Shown here piece by piece: positions 54,601 through 62,254 of a stretch of DNA of 64,000 bases. The DNA is from JAJDXW01 sp965202895 (GTDB lineage Bacteria; Pseudomonadota; Gammaproteobacteria; HK1). A program made the translations under genes and the position numbers. Each line of letters begins with the position of its first letter. Position 1 is the first letter of the stretch. The notes under the pieces were generated by a model. That model saw only the letters and a program-made list of their open reading frames with translations, searched no databases and had not been told where the DNA came from. The stretch is taken from assembly GCA_965202895.1 (NCBI GenBank), contig OZ241901.1, forward strand, positions 4,154,001 to 4,218,000, given 5' to 3'.

Positions 54601-56553
54601 CGAGAGCGCGTCGCTGCCGCGGACGTGATCGGCGATCGCGGTGTGGGAGAGCGCCGCGGCGCGGACGCCCGCGCGCGAGAGGCCCAGGATCTCCTCCGCC
54701 GCCCGGTGCGCCGCCGGGCCGTCGCCGGTCGGCGCGGCGGACGATGCCGCGCGCTTCCTCAGAAGGTCCTGCGCCTCCGCCTTCCAGGCGGCGTCGTAGT
54801 CGTCGTCGGGGAGCGCCGCGAGCGCCGTCGTCAGCGCGTCCGAAGCATCCGAATCCCCCGACGTAATCGCCGAGAGGACGGCCTGCTCCCCGGTCGACAG
54901 CGTCTCGTCGGCGCCCGCGGTCCGGGCCCGGATGAAGGCGTCGCTCACCGACGCGCCGACCGTGACGTCCCCGCTCGACGTGACGTGGATCATCGGCGCG
55001 GTCCGGGCCGCGTCGTCCGCCGTTGTCGCGCCGGCGCCCATCGTGTGGCCGCTCGACCGCGCGGCCCAGGCGAGAACGCCGACATCTCGCGCCTCCACCG
55101 CGCCCCCGTGCGTCACCACGATGCGTCCCGCCGCGCTCGCGTCGTTCGTAAGCCGCCCCTCCATGCCGACGGCGAACGGCGCCGCGATCTCCGCTGCCGC
55201 CCGCGTCCTCACGGTGGCGGAACCCAGGACCGTATGGACTCCCAGGAGACCTCTCGCGTTCAGACCCTCCGCGGAGACGGCGCCCGCCGCGTCGATGGAA
55301 AGCCCCTCCGTGCTCGCGCCGGTACTGTACATATAGACATAGGCGCCGTGGGCGCTGTCGCCCGCCGTCGTGACGGAGCCGCCCGTCATCTCGATGGAGC
55401 CCGCTCCGCCCGGCCCCGCCTTGAAGACGACAATCCCGTTGGCGCTCGCCCCCGCCGTCTCGACGGCGCCGCCCGTCATGCGCACCGAGACGGCGGTGTG
55501 CCCATTGTTGCTCTCGGCGTAAATCCCGTGGGCGTGGAGGACATTGGCGTAGGTCCCGCCCGACGTGCGGACCGCGCCGCCTTCCATGACGACGGAGACC
55601 GTTCCGGGGTTCGTCCCCCTATAGCTGGAATAGGCGCTGATGCCCCGGGACCCGCCCCCCGTCGTCTCGACCAGGCCGTCGCGCATCGTGACCGTGGCGT
55701 CGCCCGACCCGCTGTTGCTGGCGGCGAGGCCGTGGCCGTTGTTGCCCGTCGTCCTGACCACGGAGCTCGCGCGCGAGACGGTGACGGCTACGTTGCCCGC
55801 CGTGGCGGCGTTGCTCCGCGTGGCGCTGACGCCGTTGCTTGTCGTCGCAACGGAGCCGCCGGTCAGGCTGACGGTGAGATCGCCGGTCCCGGAGTGGCTG
55901 CCGGTGAGGCCGCGCACGCCCGTCCCCGTCGCCTCGAGGGTGGCCCCCGCCGTCATGGTGACGGTTACGTCGCCCGTCCCTCCGTGTGCGCCCAGAACGA
56001 CGCCGCCCGTCCCCCCCGTTCTCGACAGGGAACCGCCGGTCACGTCGATGCGGACGTTGCCCGTCCCGCTCGCACGTCTACCCCGGATGGCATAGGCGTT
56101 CGAACCCCTCGTCTCGATGGAGCCGCCGCTCATGCCGATGACTATGGCGCCGCCGCCGGTCGCCCCGACGTGCCGGGCATACAGGCCGTGGCTGGCGGTC
56201 CCCGTGGTGACGATGCTTCCGGCCGTCATGCGAAGCTCGACGCCGCCGGAGCCGCTGTGATTGCCCTCGACGGCCGCTGCGTTGACGGTCGAACTTGTGA
56301 TGCCGAGGTTCCCCGGATTGACGAGGATGCCGGCCGAGCTGCCGGCGCCTTCGATGCAGGTGATGATCCCGCTGCCGGTGTGCGAACCGCCGCGGCACAC
56401 GTTCTGCGCCGCCGCCTCCCCGACGCAGAAGACGAGTGCGAGAAGCAGCCCCGGCGCCAGCGCGACGGCCCGCGTCCGAGTGCTCATGACGCGCTCCCTG
56501 AGCCGGCCGTGCGGGGGGGGGGGGGGGGCGAGACGAAGGGTCGGGCGTTCCAT
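51688..56553 (-). CDS. Autotransporter, copy 2, with poly-C tract and 83-residue repeats
   Basis: A 1621-residue autotransporter, paralogue of the gene at 45.9-50.5 kb. Start MERPTLRLAP with GGAGGAGAGAAGCCC before it; sixteen C residues code PPPPP, and MSTRTRAVAL after them opens a signal peptide (LAPGLLLALVFCVG, cut near AAA). The passenger is distinct (MTGGSVTTAGDSAHG-type repeats), but the mid-section, stem and barrel are nearly identical to copy 1. The stem contains four 83-residue units (GTLTLNLREGGAVTGTV to VTVADTGKLTGVEG). The barrel ends VSLNVRF. The frame opens 262 codons further upstream, without gene character. Confidence 0.9.
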   Translation of the reverse strand: MERPTLRLAPPPPPHGRLRERVMSTRTRAVALAPGLLLALVFCVGEAAAQNVCRGGSHTGSGIITCIEGAGSSAGILVNPGNLGITSSTVNAAAVEGNHSGSGGVELRMTAGSIVTTGTASHGLYARHVGATGGGAIVIGMSGGSIETRGSNAYAIRGRRASGTGNVRIDVTGGSLSRTGGTGGVVLGAHGGTGDVTVTMTAGATLEATGTGVRGLTGSHSGTGDLTVSLTGGSVATTSNGVSATRSNAATAGNVAVTVSRASSVVRTTGNNGHGLAASNSGSGDATVTMRDGLVETTGGGSRGISAYSSYRGTNPGTVSVVMEGGAVRTSGGTYANVLHAHGIYAESNNGHTAVSVRMTGGAVETAGASANGIVVFKAGPGGAGSIEMTGGSVTTAGDSAHGAYVYMYSTGASTEGLSIDAAGAVSAEGLNARGLLGVHTVLGSATVRTRAAAEIAAPFAVGMEGRLTNDASAAGRIVVTHGGAVEARDVGVLAWAARSSGHTMGAGATTADDAARTAPMIHVTSSGDVTVGASVSDAFIRARTAGADETLSTGEQAVLSAITSGDSDASDALTTALAALPDDDYDAAWKAEAQDLLRKRAASSAAPTGDGPAAHRAAEEILGLSRAGVRAAALSHTAIADHVRGSDALSAAERTALEAVLTKGAGSELETALTALTGATYTTAWKDTVRQHAATYNAGDIHVDVTGGAIAAEGNGVEALYAVPHDRNGAIAVTVAEGARVTGGANGLYVRGAGAGEGDLRAQSVTVDGRVTGGTGAGVRMIDGGRLTVGRTGRIGATSGVGVLSEGAGDLHATVAGTVEGDVQVQGGGALTLNVREGGAVTGTVRDPVGLPTVVGSIGRLLYTNGATVTVADTGALTGVEVEGKTEALRSETGDLDVTVAGMVAGDLRAPRGGTLTLNLREGGAVTGTVRDPVGLPTVVGSIGRLLYTNGATVTVADTGKLTGVEGEAEALRSEAGDLDVTVAGMVAGDLRAPRGGTLTLNLREGGAVTGTVRDPVGLPTVVGSIGRLLYTNGATVTVADTGKLTGVEGEAEALRSEAGDLDVTVAGMVAGDLRAPRGGTLTLNLREGGAVTGTVHDPVGLPTVVGSIGRLLYTNGATVTVADTGKLTGVEGEAEALHSEAGDLDLTVAGMVTGDVFGLGAGEHTVTVSNGGTVTGTVHLAASTVTVHGRAGRVRFDKGGMVTVGSTGWITGIEDDGRTEAIKNEAGDLMVSVAGRVGGDIDVAGAGSEVRVDGTVAGRIRFRRGGMVTVGPDGKVEGGVSRDEGVLMAVVERRPEETTRAAAVGRAFPNGPGGIDERTIQVKPEPEFGRGVYEALPSVLLGLNRLPDFRERMAAPRTANGGWARVETFRGKWKADESTTEGLEYDHRRHGLKAGVDAAVGEAGLLGVSFHHRQGSAEAPNGGEIDLSGNGVGVSGTWAGDMGVYVDVQAEVTWYGADLRSASRGVLKTDVSGLGHALGMEVGRRVEGGRVVLTPRARLAHSRVSVDDFTDAVGTRVSLEDGRSLKGRAGVVVETAPDGARGNRVFGSVDVEHEFSDERKVVVSGTELKSKAEAMWLRLGLNGSHTWDDGRYTVQGGMSYATSGGSRELGGGVSLNVRF
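53160..54060 (-). repeat. Four tandem 249/255-bp repeats in autotransporter 2
   Basis: The core CGCCCGATGCTGCCCACCAC recurs at about 53220, 53469, 53718 (one base differs) and 53973, with almost identical intervening sequence. Each unit encodes about 83 residues of the stem. Autotransporter 1 has only two such units (about 47593 and 47848). Length differences are multiples of three, so the frame is kept. Confidence 0.88.
56513..56528 (+). repeat. Poly-G tract (16), poly-C in the autotransporter 2 coding strand
   Basis: Sixteen consecutive G residues inside codons 9-14 of autotransporter 2, at the same place as the twelve-G run in copy 1. The present length keeps the upstream start in frame with the signal peptide. 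Confidence 0.8.
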
Positions 56554-56814
56554 GGGCTTCTCTCCTCCAACTGAAGGCGATTCGTCAGGGCGGCGGGAGT
56601 CCCGGCCCCGCTTCGCCCGATCAAGCCCGGTCCGGGCGTCGAGAAGCGGAAACCGGGGGCGGGGGCCGCATTGCCGCAACGCTTCGGGGGCGGGTGCTCC
56701 CGAACGGGAACTTCGAGTCGGATTCCATCCGACTGTTGCAAGTTCCGGCTTCAGTGCTCGATCCCGCCTCCAGCTCCGACCGCATTTCAGACGAACGAGC
56801 AAAGGATTGTCAAC

Positions 56815-57078
56815 CCTGACTTGCATGTCCGCCGAGGCTCGAACGCCCCGGCTGCGATCCTGGGAGCGCGGGCGTGGATCACCCGGGAGGTGGGACGGAC
56901 ACGGCACTCCTGATCGTCGACGAAGCCGAGCCGGCTCCGGCAGGCGGCATGGAGGGAATCGTCCGCCGCGGTGAGGGAGGGCGGTGCGGGGGGTGGCGGC
57001 CACGAGCTCTCCGAGCCGGCGGAAGTCGGCAGCGGGGTCTCCCGTCACGGCGAAGGGCTCGATGCGATTGCATCGTCC
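56815..57078 (-). pseudogene. Frameshifted DUF1499-family remnant
   Basis: One frame gives IEPFAVTGDPAADFRRLGEL and VAATPRT; after a one-base shift near 56990 another continues LTAADDSLHAACRSRLGFVD, DQECRVRPTSRVIHAR. Together these resemble the DUF1499 family pattern. The 5' end is cut off by the REP-like element at 57131. Not functional as it stands. Confidence 0.5.
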
Positions 57079-57130
57079 CGGCTGCAAACGCAGTCCTGAT
57101 TGCGGACCGAAGCTCGGGTGAATGGTCTCC

Positions 57131-57293
57131 TTCAGCCCGTCATTCCCGCGAAAGCGGGGAGAAAGCGGGAATCCAAGGGCTTCGATTGAAATGGATTCCC
57201 GCTTTCGCGGGAATGACGGGCTCTCATGGGGCCTGTCCCGGGGTTTCCCCCGACCGAGGCCCGCAAGCTGAGCTTTGGGCGTAATCGGGAATG
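57131..57293 (+). repeat. REP-like element, left copy flanking a Uma2-type gene
   Basis: AGCCCGTCATTCCCGCGAAA with GCGGG (57134-57158) pairs with CCCGCTTTCGCGGGAATGAC and GGGCT near 57198-57222, enclosing GAATCCAAGGGCTTCGATTG. A tail CATGGGGCCTGTC to GCGTAATCGGGAAT follows, reaching 57290. An inverted copy with the same order lies at 58998-59200. Confidence 0.8.
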
Positions 57294-57339
57294 CAATCGG
57301 GACGATACGGACAGGACGGGATCGGTTTGGACATGACAT

Positions 57340-57500
57340 TCACCACCCCCCGCGCGAATGCGCCCCGCCCGTCTCCGCCGTCTCGATGGCGGCGTCCCTT
57401 GCGTCGATGCCGATGTCGCCGGACGTCGCCGACCAGATTTCGGCCCGGACGGCGTTGGCGGTGCTCCCTGCCCTCTCGATGGAGCCGCCCCGCCGTCAGG
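57340..57500 (-). pseudogene. Possible autotransporter passenger fragment
   Basis: One minus-strand frame reads GSIERAGSTANAVRAEIWSA, TSGDIGIDARDAAIETAETG and GAHSRG before a stop. The IxIDxRDAAIETAxTGGAHS rhythm resembles the repeats in the autotransporter passengers. Too short to be certain. Confidence 0.3.
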
Positions 57501-57943
57501 CCGGGGGGCTCCATCGCTGGCCGGGCATTCCGTTCGGTGCAAACGAGAGGGGCACTATCGGCTTCTCCCCGGATGGAAAGTATCGGCGGACCGGCGCACT
57601 TCGGTTTACCGCCAGGCACCCTGCCGACGACGGCACGCAGGCCCCGGGCCCTGTCCAGGACCCGTCGGCGGCTCATGATGGGCCATGCCGACGCGCACGA
57701 CGCCAAGGCTGGGAGCCGGGCCGGTGCAGGGTGTTTTCATGCTGAGAACGAGACTCGACTCGGCAGGGTGCGGCGTTCGAGGTGGCGCGGGCGTCAATCG
57801 AACCCCGCCGATGAACCGCGAACGGGACCCGGCCACCGGGTACGAACGGCCGAGCACCGCGGCCTCGCGGCGGTCGAGCGGCGAGGACCCTCCTGGGCTA
57901 CACTTCGAGGCGCGGCGTCATGGACCTGGGATGGAGACCCGAG

Positions 57944-58957
57944 ATGCGCACCGAAGACGACTCGGCGGCGGCGGACCTTCGGCCGTCGCCGTACCCGCGG
58001 AGGCGCAGGCGCACCCCGCCCGCGGCGGCCCCGGCGCCGGAGTTCCCGAACTGCCGGCCGGTTCCCCTGAAGCGCGAAGACCTCGACACCCACGACGAGC
58101 GCTTCGAGTATTGGGACGGCGACACCGAAACCGCCTGGGTCCTGCGCGACCCTACCGGCTTCGCCCACGAGCACCCCTCGCAACGCCTCGCCGGACTCGC
58201 CCAGATCATCGCCGGGTTGCGCGGCTCCCCCATCGAGTGCGGCGGCACGATGGACCTGGAGCTGCGCGACGAGCACGGCGAGCGGTGGCGGATCCTGCGG
58301 GCGGACCAGTCGGTGTACCTGCATCCGGGGCGCAGCCGTCTGCCGGACGCGGCGGGCATGGTGGTGGGCGAGCACGACTTCCCGGACGTGGTGCTGGAGG
58401 TCGATCACACGACGGACGTTCGCCGGGGCAAGCTGCGGCTCTACGAGGCGTGGGGCTTCCCGGAATTGTGGGTGGAGGTCCCGGAGGGCTGGTCGGCGAG
58501 CCGCCCCGCGGGCCGGCGGCCGGGGCTGACGATCCATCTGCGGGAGGACGGCGCGTACCGGGAGTCCCCGGAGAGCCGCGCCTTTCCGGGGTGGCGGGCG
58601 GCGGAGATCCACACCGCGATGAACGAGGCGTCGATGTCGGCGGCGACCGGCCAGGTGCTCGGGCGCGTCGCCCGCGCGCTCGGCGAACGGGACGGCACCG
58701 GACCGGACGACACCCCGTGGCTTCGCGCGCAACGTGCGGAAGGCTACGCCGAAGGGCGGAGGCAAGAGCGGACCCGGCTCATGAATGCGCTCGCACGCCG
58801 GATTCTCGCCTCCCGGGAGATTTCCGGGACCGGCCCCCGGCTCGACGCGGCGGACCTGCAGGGCGTCACCGACGAAGAAGTCGTCGACGCCCTCCTTCGG
58901 AGCGAGGACGAGGCGGACTTCCGCGCACGGCTCGAACGCCTGCGGCGCCAGGGCTGA
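57944..58957 (+). CDS. Uma2-family (DUF820) putative endonuclease with C-terminal helical extension
   Basis: A 337-residue protein. The N-terminal 30 residues are Arg/Pro-rich. The PD-(D/E)XK-like core follows: WRILRADQSVYLHPG, then EHDFPDVVLEVDHTTDVRRG and KLRLYEAWGFPELWVEV, with Asp, Glu and Lys in the usual order. A C-terminal extension (GYAEGRRQERTRLMNALARR and EEVVDALLRSEDEADF) is predicted helical. ATG at 57944 follows GGAGACCCGAG; ATG at 57920 would add eight residues. The gene lies between two inverted REP-like copies. A second, divergent Uma2-type gene is at 7.5 kb. Confidence 0.8.
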   Translation: MRTEDDSAAADLRPSPYPRRRRRTPPAAAPAPEFPNCRPVPLKREDLDTHDERFEYWDGDTETAWVLRDPTGFAHEHPSQRLAGLAQIIAGLRGSPIECGGTMDLELRDEHGERWRILRADQSVYLHPGRSRLPDAAGMVVGEHDFPDVVLEVDHTTDVRRGKLRLYEAWGFPELWVEVPEGWSASRPAGRRPGLTIHLREDGAYRESPESRAFPGWRAAEIHTAMNEASMSAATGQVLGRVARALGERDGTGPDDTPWLRAQRAEGYAEGRRQERTRLMNALARRILASREISGTGPRLDAADLQGVTDEEVVDALLRSEDEADFRARLERLRRQG

Positions 58958-58997
58958 CCGGCGACGGCGCGCTCTCCCGACGAGGCCGGGATCGGAA

Positions 58998-59200
58998 TTC
59001 CCGATTACGCACCAAGCCCGGCTTGCGAGCCTCGAGCAGCGGAAACCCCACGACAGGCCCCATGAAAGCCCGACATTCCCCGCGAAAGCGGCCCGTCATC
59101 CCCGCGAAAGCGGGGAGAAAGCGGGAATCCAAGGGTTTTGATTGAAATGGATTCCCGCTTTCGCGGGAATGACGAGGGATGACGGGCTGAAGGAGACTGT
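58998..59200 (-). repeat. REP-like element, right copy (inverted)
   Basis: Starts ATTCCCGATTACGCACCAAG, then CCCCACGACAGGCCCCATG, then CCGCGAAAGCGGCCCGTCAT, a repeated CGCGAAAGCGGGGAG, and TTGAAATGGATTCCCGCTTT to GACGGGCTGAAGGAG. Compared with the left copy it has an added 40-bp partial duplication of the CGCGAAAGCGG unit. Confidence 0.8.
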
Positions 59201-59235
59201 GTTACATTCGCCGGCGTCGTCACCGGGAACCTGCC

Positions 59236-59409
59236 ATGTCTCCCGAGCTCATCGCCATCATCGGCGCCGCGATCGCCCTCGCCGCGGTCATCCTCCCCGG
59301 CCAACATGCGATGCGCCGCGACATCGCGGACTTGCGCGAGCGCATGGCGCGGCTCGAAGGGTTGTTCGAAGGGTTCACGCGCCGCGAGTCCGCACCGCCG
59401 ACCGCTTGA
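59236..59409 (+). CDS. Small membrane protein, diverged fourth copy of the coiled-coil family
   Basis: A 57-residue protein: MSPELIAIIGAAIALAAVIL, then PGQHAMRRDIADLRERM and ARLEGLFEGFTRRESAPPTA. The first eight residues are identical to the three paralogues at 22-23.8 kb and the end (RLEGLFEGF) matches their RVEGLLEGL. The whole repeat region is missing. Start ATG follows GGGAACCTGCC. It is probably the minimal form of the family. Confidence 0.7.
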   Translation: MSPELIAIIGAAIALAAVILPGQHAMRRDIADLRERMARLEGLFEGFTRRESAPPTA

Positions 59410-59733
59410 CCAGGCGCCCCGCGCCATCCCCGTTCACCAGGCGCCGCACGCCCCCGACGCCATCCGCCGGTCCCCGCCCGCGGGCCGCCGACCGGAGGCC
59501 GCGGCCCATGCGGCCCGGGCCGTCGGCGCGGTCGCTCCGGATTCGTCATCCCGTCCCGGGCACGCCGGAGCAAGGGGCTTCGTCACGGCCGCCGCCCAGG
59601 ACCGCCGGCCGGAAGCCGTCATGCACTCGAGCGGGCCGCCCGAACGGGTGCGGTAGCCGGAGCGGGGTACGGCCCGCGGTCGCGCCAGGCTCGGAGCCCG
59701 TCACGGGAGGACGGGGATATGCCGGCGGGGGCC
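59410..59733. other. Intergenic, 324 bp, no gene recognised
   Basis: GC-rich stretch between the small coiled-coil gene and the convergent threonine aldolase gene. I see no protein family, RNA or clear palindrome. Confidence 0.45.
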
Positions 59734-60795
59734 TCAGCCGGCCGGCCCCGGCCGGGACGCGCCGCTCTCCATCACGCCGCGCAGGACTTCGAGCGCGGCG
59801 TCCACGTCGGCCTCGGCAACGTCGAGGTGGGTGACGGCCCGGAGCAGCCGGGGGCCGAGCGCGCCGATCGATACGCCCCGCTCCGCGAGGGCTTCGGAGA
59901 TCTCCTTCGCGGATCGCCCGACCGCCTCCTCCACCCCGAAACAGACGATGTTGGTCTCGACCGAATCGAGGTCGAGGTCCAGTCCGGGAATGCGCGCCGC
60001 CCCCTCGGCGAAGCGGCGGGCGCGGCGGTGGTCGTCGGCGAGGCGATCGACGTGGTGCTCGAGGGCGTGGACCCCGGCCGCGGCGAGGATGCCGGCCTGG
60101 CGCATCGCTCCGCCGAGACGCTGCTTCCAGCGCCATACGTCGCCGATCCGGTCCCGCGAGGTCGCGAGCACCGCTCCCACCGGACAGCCGAGGCCCTTGC
60201 TGAGATCGATCCAGACGGTATCGAACCCCCGGGCGTGGTCCCGCGCCGGCGCCCCGGAGGCCACGGCGGCGTTCAGCAGCCGGGCGCCGTCCATGTGGGT
60301 GGCGAGGCCGTGCTCATCCGCCACGTCCGTCACCGACCGCAACGCCTCGATCGGCCATACCGTCCCGCCCCCGAGGTTCGCGGTCTGCTCGACCGCGAGC
60401 AACCGGGAGCGGGGCGCATACCGGTTGGCGGGGTCGCGCACCCCCGCCCTCGCCTGCTCCCCGGTGTAGACCCCCCGTTCGCCGTCGAGCGAGGCGACCA
60501 TCACCCCGCTCAGGGCCGCCGGCGCTCCTCCTTCGAAGTGGACGATATGCGCGGTGCGGTCGGCGATGACCTCGTCCCCCGCGGAGCAATGCACCCGGAT
60601 GGCGATCTCGTTGCACATCGTCCCGGAGGGGAGGAACACCGCGGACTCCTTGCCGAGGAGCTCCGCCGCCATCTCGCACAGGCGGTTCACGCTCGGGTCC
60701 TCCAGGCGCTGTTCGTCACCGACCGGGGCCCGCGCCATCGCCTCGCGCATGGCCTCGGTCGGGAGGGTCTGGGTGTCGCTGTAGAGGTTGATCAC
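59734..60795 (-). CDS. ltaE: Low-specificity L-threonine aldolase (PLP-dependent)
   Basis: A 353-residue fold-type I PLP enzyme that cleaves threonine or allo-threonine to glycine and acetaldehyde. It opens INLYSDTQTLPTEAMREAMA with VGDEQRLEDPSV; ESAVFLPSGTMCNEIAIR and THMDGARLLNAAVASG contain the cofactor-binding residues; the Schiff-base Lys is in WIDLSKGLGCPVGAVL. The start is GTG with GGAGGCAGACCG; the frame upstream has no similarity. The family sometimes acts on other beta-hydroxy amino acids. It lies downstream of the TRAP permease genes on the same strand. Confidence 0.92.
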   Translation of the reverse strand: MINLYSDTQTLPTEAMREAMARAPVGDEQRLEDPSVNRLCEMAAELLGKESAVFLPSGTMCNEIAIRVHCSAGDEVIADRTAHIVHFEGGAPAALSGVMVASLDGERGVYTGEQARAGVRDPANRYAPRSRLLAVEQTANLGGGTVWPIEALRSVTDVADEHGLATHMDGARLLNAAVASGAPARDHARGFDTVWIDLSKGLGCPVGAVLATSRDRIGDVWRWKQRLGGAMRQAGILAAAGVHALEHHVDRLADDHRRARRFAEGAARIPGLDLDLDSVETNIVCFGVEEAVGRSAKEISEALAERGVSIGALGPRLLRAVTHLDVAEADVDAALEVLRGVMESGASRPGPAG

Positions 60796-60946
60796 CGGTC
60801 TGCCTCCGATCGCCCGCTCATCCGCGATGGGCCGGCCGTCCGCGGCCGCGTCGCCGCCTCGCACGAAGGCGGCGCCCGTCCCGCACTCGCCTCGAACGCC
60901 GCGTCCGGTCTCACCGTCCTCCCGGTGTGGACGACGTTCGGTCCGT

Positions 60947-62251
60947 TCACGATGACGGCTGGCGGACCGGCATCACCAGGTCCGGGAGCCAGGTGGTGAG
61001 GACGGGAAAGAGGGTCACCAGGAGCAGGGCCACCACCATCGTCAGGAAGATGGGCCACATGTGCCCCCAGAACTGCTGGAGCGAGATGCCGGAGATCCGG
61101 CACAGCAGGTACATGGTCAGGCCGTAGGGAGGGGTGATGAGCCCGATCAGCAGGTTGAACACGGTGATGACGCCGAAGTGGACGACGTCGATCCCGAGGG
61201 CTTCCACCGTCGGCATGAGGATCGGCACGAAGACGAGCAGGATGGGCACGGTGTCGACCATGCTCCCGAGCAGGAGGTAGACGACGTTGACCCCGAGGAG
61301 GAACACGAGCGGCTCGTCGGTGATCCCGGTGAGCCACGCCGCCAGCGCATCGGCCGCGCCGTAGAGGGTGAGCACCCTCCCGAAGACCGCGGCCGCCGAT
61401 ATGATGAGGAATACCGCACCGATCGTCTTGATCGTGTTCAACATCTCGCGTGCGAAGCCCTTCACCGTCAGCTCCCGGTAGAAGAGCCCGCCGACCAGGA
61501 CGACGGAGATGACGCCGAGCACCGCCGCCTCGGTCGGCGTCGCGACCCCGGTGAGGATGCTTCCGAGCACGATGATCGGGATCACCAGCACGGGAAGCCC
61601 GACCGCGGTGGCCCGCACCCGCTCGCGGTAGGGCATGCGGGGCTCGCGCGGGTAGTCGTTGCGCCGCGCGACGACGTAGGCCTGCGCCATCAGGAAGAGT
61701 CCGAGCAGGAGGCCCGGAATCGCGCCCCCCAGGAAGAGCCGGCCGACCGAGGTCTCCGTCGCCGCGGCGAAGATGATGAACGCGATGCTGGGCGGGATGA
61801 GGGGTCCGATGGTGGCCGCGCCGCCGATGATCGACGCCGCGTACGAGACCGGGTATCCGGCGCGGCGCATGCCCGGGATCAACAGCTTTCCGGTCGCCGC
61901 GGCGTCGGCGAGGTCCGAGCCCGACATGCCGGCCATGATGACGTTCACGATGACGCTGACGTGGGCCAGCCCCCCCGCGACGTGGCCGACGAACGCCTTG
62001 GCGAGGTTGACGAGCCGCTGGGTGACCCCGCTCGCGAGGGCGAGGTCGCCCATCAGGATGAAGAACGGGATCGCCATGAGGACGAAGTGGTTGATCCCCT
62101 GCCACATCGTCGTCGGGATGGTCGAGAACCTGATCCCGGTCGGGGCGAGCCACAGCCCGACCAGCGACGAGGCGATCAGGACGACGGCGATCGGCACCCG
62201 GAGAAAGAAGAGGGCGAAGAAGACCACCAGCACGACGGCGAGGGGGGACAC
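60947..62251 (-). CDS. dctM: TRAP transporter large permease DctM
   Basis: A 434-residue integral membrane protein with about twelve helices. Typical blocks: FFLRVPIAVVLIASSLVGL, MAIPFFILMGDLALASGV, VIMAGMSGSDLADAAATGKL with LIPGM, and GPLIPPSIAFIIFAAATE. Near the end, GLITPPYGLTMYLLCRISG is characteristic. Start GTG, four bases after the small permease stop. TRAP carriers import organic acids with Na+; the binding protein (DctP) is not seen in this window. Confidence 0.93.
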   Translation of the reverse strand: MSPLAVVLVVFFALFFLRVPIAVVLIASSLVGLWLAPTGIRFSTIPTTMWQGINHFVLMAIPFFILMGDLALASGVTQRLVNLAKAFVGHVAGGLAHVSVIVNVIMAGMSGSDLADAAATGKLLIPGMRRAGYPVSYAASIIGGAATIGPLIPPSIAFIIFAAATETSVGRLFLGGAIPGLLLGLFLMAQAYVVARRNDYPREPRMPYRERVRATAVGLPVLVIPIIVLGSILTGVATPTEAAVLGVISVVLVGGLFYRELTVKGFAREMLNTIKTIGAVFLIISAAAVFGRVLTLYGAADALAAWLTGITDEPLVFLLGVNVVYLLLGSMVDTVPILLVFVPILMPTVEALGIDVVHFGVITVFNLLIGLITPPYGLTMYLLCRISGISLQQFWGHMWPIFLTMVVALLLVTLFPVLTTWLPDLVMPVRQPSS

Positions 62252-62254
62252 GCG

